The translations under genes were made by a program, and so were the position numbers. Under the pieces are notes generated by a model, which saw nothing but the letters and a program-made list of their open reading frames with translations, was not told where the DNA came from and made no database searches. This document shows, in pieces, positions 56,251-64,000 of a stretch of DNA of 64,000 nucleotides. Positions within the stretch are counted from its first letter, which is position 1. Every line of letters starts with the position of its first letter. Source of the DNA: Neoechinorhynchus agilis (taxonomy: Eukaryota; Acanthocephala); assembly GCA_051530055.1 (NCBI GenBank), contig CM121341.1:4774001-4838000 (forward strand). The letters are read 5' to 3'.

Positions 56251-57323
56251 AGGATACGAACTCTTATTTACACAAAATACTAAGAACATCGCATTTTAAA
56301 AATTGTTTTGTCGATACTTCTATCATGAAAGGAAAAAAGGCGAAAAGTAAGGCAAAAATTGAATAAAATCCCATGGACTATTTATTTCTTTTGCGAACAA
56401 AGAAGTTTCAAAAAATTTTGAGAGTTAATCCTCGTGAGTAAATTTGTATAAATTCTTACAATGATCGTGAAAGTACAAAACCAGTATAAATAAAATAAAA
56501 TTTACTCTCTAAACACAGAAAAACTTCATTCTTTAGAAAAAAGACCTTAAAGAACAACAAAAAACATGAACTCTATTAAAACTTCGGTAAATAACGTCTT
56601 AATAATTTTTCTCTTTTGTACTAAATACAAATGCTTAACGCTTTACGAATGTGATTTTTATTAAAAAAATGCCCGATATCGTTTATAGATGGCGATGAAA
56701 CTCGAAGTTGATCAGTAAGTAAAAAGGAATCGCTTTTCGTAAGGAGATGAAAGACGGGCGAATCGGTGATCGTCGATCGCCGCTGGTCTATTCAGTCGAA
56801 GATACATTTTTTCCAGGAAAAGCGAAGATTACTCAGTGCTTTGGATGGAAATGTGAAGCGATAAAAATGAAAACTATAGATTAATTCAAATAACCATGGA
56901 TATTTCTATTGAACTGCCGGACGAATATCAAAGAACTCATATACTTTTCATCCTAAAATACTCGGGAGTCCCCTGGACCAGAAAATAACGACTAAAATTG
57001 ATAATTGCAATCATGGTGAAGATCATCGTCATGTTCTTGAAGGAAATTCTTCGTAAAATTGTTTTTTAATTTTATTTAAAGTAATTAATTTTAGTACGAA
57101 ACGATAGATTCTGTTTTTGCGAATAATATGCGGATCTACTAAGAAATATTGGTTGAAAAGGTGAGTTTGTTTTTCAATGAAATTTGATTAAAATTTTAGA
57201 CACGTTCTTTATTAACAAAAGACGTCTTAATCCTCAACTTGAACTCCCTGATGGCTTCCATTTATCCGTCTTATTTAAGTATTGAGATCACCATTTCCGA
57301 TCAACGGAAACTCACTCTGAATT

Positions 57324-57749
57324 TCAGTGGTCGTTTGGCATCACTTGATCTGTAACCGCTAAGTTCTCCTGTTCGTAGATTCTTGAATTGTCCTGAGGAC
57401 GCGGAGTCCTTAATTCCTCGACAATTTGTTGTCGTCCTTTTGGTCGCCACAGTCGACCACTCGTCCTGTTATCATTGATCGCCCAAAATGATTTCCTCGG
57501 TCTCCCTCGAACCGGAATTTTCCTGAATCTTTGACAATAGGACAGTGTATTCCTGATCGATCCTTTCCACGACTTGCTATCTGTTCTTTGTTGGAAATAT
57601 GGGATATTGTCCTGAATCCATTCGTAGATTTCATTGACCCGCAATCTGCCGGTCAAACTGTTCTCGAGCGCTGCTTCTATTAAATCCGCATAACTTGCGT
57701 GGTCCCATTCACTGATTGCGCCGTTCACTATTTCTGCAGGGGAATGCAT
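57324..57749 (-). CDS. Divergent FoxO-like forkhead protein, copy 3
   Basis: 141 residues from ATG 57749. The forkhead domain reads SYADLIEAALENSLTG, RVNEIYEWIQDNIPYFQQRT, SWKGSIRNTLSYC, RGRPRKSFWAIND. It shares GSIRNTLS with copy 2. It lacks about 15 residues in the tail relative to the others, without a frameshift. SYADLI, rather than TYADLI, is the FoxO consensus, so this copy is nearest the ancestor there. Role unknown. Confidence 0.72.
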   Translation of the reverse strand: MHSPAEIVNGAISEWDHASYADLIEAALENSLTGRLRVNEIYEWIQDNIPYFQQRTDSKSWKGSIRNTLSYCQRFRKIPVRGRPRKSFWAINDNRTSGRLWRPKGRQQIVEELRTPRPQDNSRIYEQENLAVTDQVMPNDH

Positions 57750-57997
57750 TTGATCGAGGTTAGAACAACACCAAGAGAGAGTTCACATTGAACAAGTTCG
57801 AATCGTTCCGCTTTATCCGTAAATCGCCATGAACAAACAATGGTAAATAAATGGACAAATATTTATCAGCATCGAGGTTGATGTTTTGGATACCATTTTG
57901 TTAGCGTTTTTTTTGTTTTGTTGACTTAAAATGAGCTTACTAAACTTCGTTTTTGACATTGAAATAATGATTCTTATTAATCGATTAAGGAATAAAA

Positions 57998-58183
57998 TCA
58001 ATATTTAATTTTGTGTTTATTAACGGCCTCGATCAATGGGTGCGCCGGAACTTCGTTATGATTATAAAAGTGGACGAGGGAAAGGAGAACAAGTAAATAA
58101 AACTTTTCGAAGTGTCTTTTCTTAATCGCACTTTTTTCGCTCTTTCTGTCTCCACAAAATAACGAATGGATTTGAGCTGCCAT
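57998..58183 (-). CDS. Hypothetical 61-residue protein beside forkhead copy 3
   Basis: MAAQIHSLFCGDRKSEKSAI, then a hydrophobic FYLLVLLSLVHFY segment, ending AVNKHKIKY; a second ATG two codons upstream is possible. The stretch could be a membrane segment. Intact here and frame-broken in the copy at 4938. Family unknown. Confidence 0.4.
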   Translation of the reverse strand: MAAQIHSLFCGDRKSEKSAIKKRHFEKFYLLVLLSLVHFYNHNEVPAHPLIEAVNKHKIKY

Positions 58184-58644
58184 TTTCAACGATAAACTTT
58201 CTTAATTCTTTTATTGCGTTTTATTATGTGCTCGCTGCTGTAAAGGAAATCAATATATTCGATGAAAGGTATTCAAAATCAATTTTATATGATACTTTTC
58301 TCAAAATTAAAAATCGTCTTATGCTTTATTTTAATATATAAGAAAAACCTCTTCGAAGATAAAGCTGCAAAATTGTCGTCCGAGGAAGGAGGGGGCTTCT
58401 TTTTAAAAGTATTTGTTAATAGGCGAATGGTCAAACTTTACGGAAACTATCAGTACCGGAATTCTTTGATTACAAATTCTAATAATACTTTAGAACACCA
58501 CGTCAAAATCGGATGTAAATTGTTGACAAAAATATTGATTCTCGTTAGGAATAATTTTTATCGAAATTAACTAAAAAAACTAGTCTCTTACTGACGTTCG
58601 TTGTACATTGACCATCTAGCCTTGAGTGTTTTTTCCTGAACTTT

Positions 58645-58890
58645 ATGGGCAAAAGATTCTCTAAACCTCACGTGCATCGGAATTTGTCATCTATTAACTT
58701 GCTGGAATCGGAATATTCTTTGGAAAATGGGAAGTCTTTTGAAGTGAACGAATTACCCAAATGGTTTCACACGATGACCCCTAAACAACGAAGGGATTAT
58801 TTGGCCAATCGGAGGGGATTGAGTGGATCTGATTTTAATTTTATGGAGGATTTAGCAATGGTCAATATTTCAGATGGTGAAATAGATTAG
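58645..58890 (+). CDS. Hypothetical 81-residue protein, possible N-myristoylation
   Basis: Begins MGKRFSK, which fits the MGxxxS N-myristoylation pattern, then polar; KWFHTMTPKQRRDYLANRRG is followed by an acidic tail ISDGEID. No family recognised. A further ATG frame (59090-59320) nearby is AT-rich and unconvincing. Confidence 0.4.
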   Translation: MGKRFSKPHVHRNLSSINLLESEYSLENGKSFEVNELPKWFHTMTPKQRRDYLANRRGLSGSDFNFMEDLAMVNISDGEID

Positions 58891-58894
58891 TTGT

Positions 58895-59550
58895 CGATTC
58901 TTATTTTTTCTACATCGAGGGAAAGCACTAGATTTTTCAGTTCCTAAAATACGAAGAGAACTTTCAGGTCAAAATAAAGCATTGAAACATTCATTCATAA
59001 AAAGGTTGCCGGACGTTCAGAAAAAGATATCAAAAATGTTAATCAAGTTCATTTGAGGATTGCAATTTTCATGGGCATAAACAAAATAAATGCCGAAGCA
59101 AATCGAATTAGAATTATCTTCCAAAATTAATCAGGTTGTTTTATCGCGAACGTTCATAAGTCGCGATTACAAGCTTCCAAGCTTCGAATATTTCGCCGAG
59201 ATCATTTTCAGAATATTAACGTCGATAATTTATTTTGAACAAGGGACAAATATCCTTTTAATTTTCTGTCTATTTAACCGACATTTACCTTGTAAAATAT
59301 TCCGACGAAAATATCGTTGATTTAACTTTTAAATTGATCGACGTGATTTAACCCCGGATTTTAATCCGTGAACAACATTCCAAGAATTAATAGAACTTTG
59401 GTGCCATATTATTAACAGGAAGATATACATTTGACTCCAATTTTTCTGTGTCTGTTAACTTTAGTTCGCCTGATCAAACTTTTAAGAAAAATATAATTAT
59501 TGGCGATATAATGTTGCCTTTGGAAATCCTAAGAATCCTTTTTGCTATTT
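58895..59550. other. Intergenic, AT-rich
   Basis: No gene supported. Confidence 0.4.
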
Positions 59551-59555
59551 TGCTT

Positions 59556-59963
59556 GACCGTAACTTCGGCAAAAGGATTGGCTCTACAAGCTGAGTTGGC
59601 CGGGCTATCGCGAGAAGCGGTATGTTGTCGACTCTTGGATCTGTCTCATTTGTTTGCTCTTGCGATAGTGTCGATTTCGAGGACGGAGCATGGCGCTGCG
59701 TTCGGTGGGCAGCGAAAGCTATGCTCCGCGTTTTTTCTTCGTTTCCAAATGGACACACTCACTTTTTAAGCGCGAGGATCCGATCAACGTTAAAATGCTG
59801 GCCTAGAACTGGTATGGACAAGGGGAATAAAACTGTCCAATAAAAAAAAGCATTGCGATAGCTGTAATTGGTGTTGATGCACTGTGATTTCTGGCCAGTG
59901 CTCTGAATGTTAAAGTGAAGAAGCTCATTTAACCGCGGGTAAACGGCGGACGTAACTATGACT
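59556..59963 (+). rRNA. 28S rRNA fragment ending at the R2 insertion region
   Basis: GACCGTAACTTCGG, AAAGGATTGGCTCT, a diverged expansion segment, CTAGAACTGGTATGGACAAG, ATTTCTGGCCAGTGCTCTGA and CGCGGGTAAACGGCGGACGT are all in 28S order. It stops at CTATGACT, 11 nt before the canonical R2 cleavage site (CTCTTAAGG^TAGCC in animals). The first 97 bp also occur, inverted, at 1-97. Confidence 0.92.
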
Positions 59964-62502
59964 TCAGCTAACAAATCCACTACAAACAACAAGTCAGGGG
60001 TTACTGTCCAATCTGCCGGGTACTTGGCGCTTCTCGTTTCAGATGGCGCCCATCTACGATTACCGTATGATCAACAGCTTACAAGTGAGTACCTTCAGTA
60101 CCACCGAGTTCTTCAAGAATCCATAGTGTCCAAAGTAAAGTTGATAATTGTGGACTTAAGAAAGAGGCGATAGGCTCTATTGGCCTACATTACAAAACGT
60201 GCTCTGATGAGGATACAGTCGAAAAGGTAGCCCCTTTAGCAGGCAAAGGTGGCTTAATAACAGCAAGCTCAGAAGCAGAGGGACCAGTGGAATGCCCAGA
60301 ATGTAACGCCACGTTCCACGGAAGTAATCGGACCAAAATATTGAAAGAACACTTTATGCTTGAACACGGAACAACTTCGGTGTTGTTTCGGTGTCCGGCA
60401 TATAAGTCGGAAAACTACGATTCAGTGCGTAGTCATATGAATGCTTGCAAGCGTTGATGGGAGACCGCTGTAACCATGTATTTAAAGAAAAGAAAGGAAA
60501 TAACAGATCCATCAATCGAGCAATCGGTCATTGAGCTGGCGAGGAGGAACGCGAACCTCCGGAGGTCCTACCAGAAGAAACCCATCTTCTGTCCGTTCAC
60601 CTACTCTCGTAGGTGACATGGAAGTGCAAAGCCAGTTCTTCCGTGTAAATCATATGCCACAGTCGTTACGCCAGTGTTAAGGGGACACAACAAAGGCAAA
60701 CTGCTCAATCGAGTCGACTGTTTTCACAGGTGTCGAGGCATATGAGAGCGTACTGGCCCCATCCAAGGTGCAGGAGTTTTCTTGAGACGGAGAGAGAAAT
60801 CCTCCGTCGATTGGATGGATCCATTAATGGGAACTTTGTTGACGCTGCTGCCACGCGATAGGCACAGTATCTTCGGTGTGGCAGTAGTGTTGAGGTGCCG
60901 GAAGTTTCCCGGCTGCGACAGCTTCGGTTTAAAATCATCAAGTTGAAGAAATGTCCGGGATAGGCTCTTACCACGTGATGGCCAATCCTTCATTGTGGAA
61001 AAATGTAGTGACGAAAATAACAATGGAGGTTTAAGACAAGAAGGAGTACAATGAGCAAGTTGCGCAAAGCGTCTCAGATGCTAATGTTTCTTAAGATGTT
61101 CACCTTGATGGACTTCATAAGAACAGTTTAGTATCTCCAGTGTTTGTCTTGTTCGCTGTCGCATATTCTTGTGACTTTACCGTTCATTCGCCATATGAAA
61201 GACAAGTTCGTCGTATTTTTTGCCCTGGGATTGGAACTCACGCGTACAACGTGTGGACGGACGAAACAGCCACAAATCCGTGTGTTGGGTGCCGCGGGAT
61301 TACGAAGTTCCAAGACCGTCTACTCAAGACGAGACACAATCGAGCTCTGTGCTGCGCAAACATTTCAAATTAGGCAGCTGAAGTATATGAAAGTACTGAG
61401 CGAAGAGAGTGTCTACTGAGTCATCAAGAAACAGTTAATCACTATTGTCGTTTATATGAAGGGAACGCTGAAACTGAGAATTTGCAAGAAAGTAGTGTTG
61501 CAGATCAAAAGCAATCGCTTCAAATGCGGTGGTCGGTAATCCCAACGGTGGAAGTTGAAGTTAAAATTTCGAAACTTCGAGCGCACCAGGTCCGGATAAG
61601 ATAACGGTTCAAGATGTTCGATCATTCGATTCGTTACTTCTGGGCATGACGTTGCTCTTCAACTTCGTCATGCAATACGGAGGCCCCCACAATCGTGGAG
61701 CGAGTCTAAAACAATCCCGTTGCCCAAATCAAGATCGTCACCTGATAAGCTACGAACTCAGGCGGATTGGAGACCAATAACGATCTCTTCCGTTTTATTG
61801 CGGCGGCTTCGTAGAGTGTTCTGTCTGGACGAAGGACAAACGGCGTTTGACCGATCGGCCTCTTTGGCTAATCTTCTCACTCCTCGTAGTGTAGTAAGAG
61901 AAAAGCGGAAAAACAAGCAACCTCTTGCAGTTGCTGTCCTTGACATCAAGAGTGCTTTCGATATTGTTTCGCACAATGCTGTAAAGGAAGCACTTCGCAG
62001 AAATTGATGCCCTGAGTATCTGTAAAGATACGTGATCAGCACATACCGAGGAAATACTACGAGGATTCGTATATCAAACGCCAGATCTTCAGAAACCATT
62101 AATTTCCTGAGAGGAGTAAAGCAAGGAGATCCCCTCTCTCTTTTGCGTTTCACGCTGTGTGTAGACGAGGCACTGTATGAAGTCCGGAAACTTGATACTG
62201 GGTGCCAGCTAAAGAAAAATCATCGCTTGTCGCATCTGTTGTATGCAGATTACGTGTTGTTATTGGCTGACAATTGTCCGGACCTCCAAGCAATGATAGA
62301 CACTCTTCAGACTAAGCTCAAAGAATGCAAGCTTTTCTTGAGCCCTAATAAGTGTCAGGCATACCATCATAGTTATAAAATCTCGAGGCTCATGGTGGAC
62401 GGCGAATCTAAAATAAAGGTGAACGGCATAAAGCTAAAGGCCATCATGGAAGGGGACCCAGTAAAATTCCTCAGGGCACTCCATGGAAGGAAACTACAGT
62501 AG
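59958..62502 (+). mobile_element. R2-like LINE, degraded
   Basis: Its ORF starts at ATG 59958, inside the 28S sequence. Order: N-terminal region; C2H2 fingers ECPECNATFHG...H...H and FRCPAYKSENYDSVRSHM (60283-60456); SAPGPDKITVQDV (61585); RT with WRPITISSVLLRR, VAVLDIKSAFDIVSH (motif A), LRGVKQGDPLS (motif B), LLYADYVLLLA (motif C). Motif C has YADY, so a catalytic Asp is lost. Several frameshifts and stops; the C-terminal zinc knuckle and endonuclease are missing. Ends near 62500. Confidence 0.85.
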
Positions 62503-62569
62503 AGGAAGTTTTACATATTCTGGAGTTTCCTTTTGCTGCTACGGAGCCATCCTGGGACATTGCGAACGA

Positions 62570-64000
62570 TGGGAAGATTATGAAGACGAAAAGCTCAAAA
62601 GGATTACGTCGGTTATGGAAAACATTAGTTGAATTTAACATCGAGAGTCAAAAATGAAGATTCGGCGAAATCCAACGTTCATATAAAGGTTGAAAACCCA
62701 AATTCAGGGAAAATAAGGCAATACAAGACTTCGAGAACAATGAGCGTTGAACAAGAAGATGATTCAGATTGCGATCGTTGCATTTTATATATAATGTGGA
62801 CGGCGATATCTATAATGATCCTGTGTGCAATAGTTGTTGGAAGCACATTTTTCAAATGTTACTGAAAATAAAATGGTTTTTTAAATTGGTTTTCGCGATA
62901 CTTTCAATCGTTTGCGTGTTTCGCTTTTGCTCGAAATTAATGACAAAGTTTCCTCTCGTTTTTGCTCTTAACGTTACACTTTAGAGACTGAGCAAAAGCT
63001 GAACTGGGAGACGTCAGGTAAATTTCTTCAATGAAATGCTCTCATTGGTCATAAAGTTTTTTAGTTGTTAGCATTTTGGGATATGTTTATTTCGCAACTT
63101 CTGAAAAAACCAATGCTCTGTTAAAGATTTTAGCATTTTAAAAACTTATTTATCTTGGTAGAAAATCGGGTAATCGAGTTGCACAAAGAATGAAATCTTT
63201 TGTTATTCATTCCGATACCTCCGTCCGATCTCTAGAATTCGAGGGGATTTTCTATTTCGTAGTTTTGGGAAAAGTTAAAAGTGTTCGCTTCGGCTACGTT
63301 TTTTGTATCTATTAGAAATCACAACTTTTGGTTTTAAAAAACATTCGTCGAACGTATTTTTTTCAAAAGCTGTAAAACAAATTTTTCAAAAGCTCACCGA
63401 TTTTAGAATGAACATAAAATGCGGATATGTTAAAAAAATTTAATTGCATTTGCAATTTCAAAGAACACTAAACGATAAAATAAAAGACAGGAGCTTAATA
63501 AAACCCGTTTATCGACCATAAATTGAATAAGATTATTTTTCTCGTTGGAAAAGCTTATTAATTCAAAATTTTTACGATATTGAAAACCTAAAACTTTTCT
63601 CGAAATATAAACTGAAATGCATTTTTTGGCGATGCTTGCGACCTACCTTTTATAAAAATCTTAAATCCCGATTTTCAGAACGCATCTCACTACCATCAAA
63701 ATCCATCGACACAAAGACAAAAGGTAAAATATTTTGAAAAAATTATTTAGACACTTGATCTTTCTGTACTTCGTCTTTAAAATAATGTTTTCTTATTTAT
63801 TCAAAATTTTTTAAATTCCTTTGATCGGTGAAATTGGTCTTGAGATCGCTCAGAAATATATTTTCATTAACGTTGCGGAAAAAAACGTCGATACTAATTC
63901 ATAAAAAAGGAGATTGTTCTAAAGGTCTAAAATTCCTTCGTTTGATGCTTTATTGCACCCCTGAATCCGTCCACATCTTTTTAAATATTCAAATCATAAT
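62570..64000 (+). repeat. Inverted copy of block D (6720-8280)
   Basis: Continues off the right edge. Carries the 78-codon frame 62629-62865, whose C-terminus (MWTAISIMILCAIVVGSTFF) matches 7724-7990 with conservative changes. About 235 bp of the coding block is absent at 62625, and a 170-bp insertion lies near 63630-63800. Confidence 0.8.

Larger units (their letters stand above)
56460..58260 (-). repeat. Third forkhead duplicon, inverted
   Basis: Contains matches to the flanks of both plus-strand copies: the upstream part (57760-58260) matches 4840-5310, the downstream part matches 3120-3560 and 6230-6440. It therefore looks closest to the parental arrangement. Confidence 0.75.

Noticed and set aside
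1-64000. tRNA genes, bacterial operators, Shine-Dalgarno sites
   Set aside because: No cloverleaf or A/B-box pair stood out by eye, and the window is eukaryotic; a tRNA model search would be needed to exclude tRNA genes.

Overview
The window is animal nuclear DNA. It carries nuclear-encoded mitochondrial and replication genes (NDUFS7, mL50, the catalytic subunit of DNA polymerase delta), a lysosomal LCAT-family phospholipase, many LINE and Penelope-like fragments, large minisatellites, and pieces of 28S rRNA. Gene spacing is tight where the genes are, introns are mostly tiny, and at least eight junctions fail GT-AG or are ambiguous. A pyrimidine-rich stretch ending in AG often abuts the start ATG. 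Together this resembles a larvacean tunicate: Oikopleura has operons and spliced-leader trans-splicing, and many non-GT/AG introns, notably AG-AC, are reported from Fritillaria borealis. The organism is an inference; the introns are seen directly.

Layout. 1-1281 is antisense 28S rRNA, followed by a LINE 3' end. 2.5-6.4 kb holds two FoxO-like forkhead copies around a BCCIP-like gene. 6.4-9.4 kb holds LINE tails and a broken membrane-protein frame. 10.0-14.7 kb is a minus-strand cluster: phosphopantetheinyl transferase, an unrecognised 264-aa protein, RAMAC, and mL50 with a 127-bp tandem array in its intron. 15.5 kb has a near-perfect 79-bp palindrome. 18.0-22.9 kb is POLD1 (minus) and 23.7-28.3 kb is PLA2G15/LCAT (plus), whose 3.3-kb intron is mostly a 75-bp array. 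28.9-34.6 kb holds a Penelope-like tail, NDUFS7, the inverted partner of the 127-bp array and a Ty3/gypsy remnant. 34.7-40.8 kb is mobile-element debris with a phosphodiesterase-like exon. 41.3-46.7 kb has a C7orf50 homologue, a MACROD-type macrodomain gene and DPY30 between arrays. 47.9-50.3 kb is two more arrays. 53.0-54.1 kb is a RUN-domain gene. 54.4-60.0 kb carries two 28S fragments separated by a LINE and a third, inverted forkhead copy. 60.0-62.5 kb is an R2-like element fused to 28S sequence. 62.6-64.0 kb is an inverted copy of 6.7-8.3 kb.

The main observation concerns introns. When the reading frames of six conserved genes are joined so that the protein matches its family, the removed segments (26 nt to 3.3 kb) usually have complementary ends that can pair, and most are flanked by 3-5 nt direct repeats. 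That is the architecture expected of introns made by insertion of small inverted-repeat transposons. Two are clear AG-AC introns. The long minisatellites sit inside such segments.
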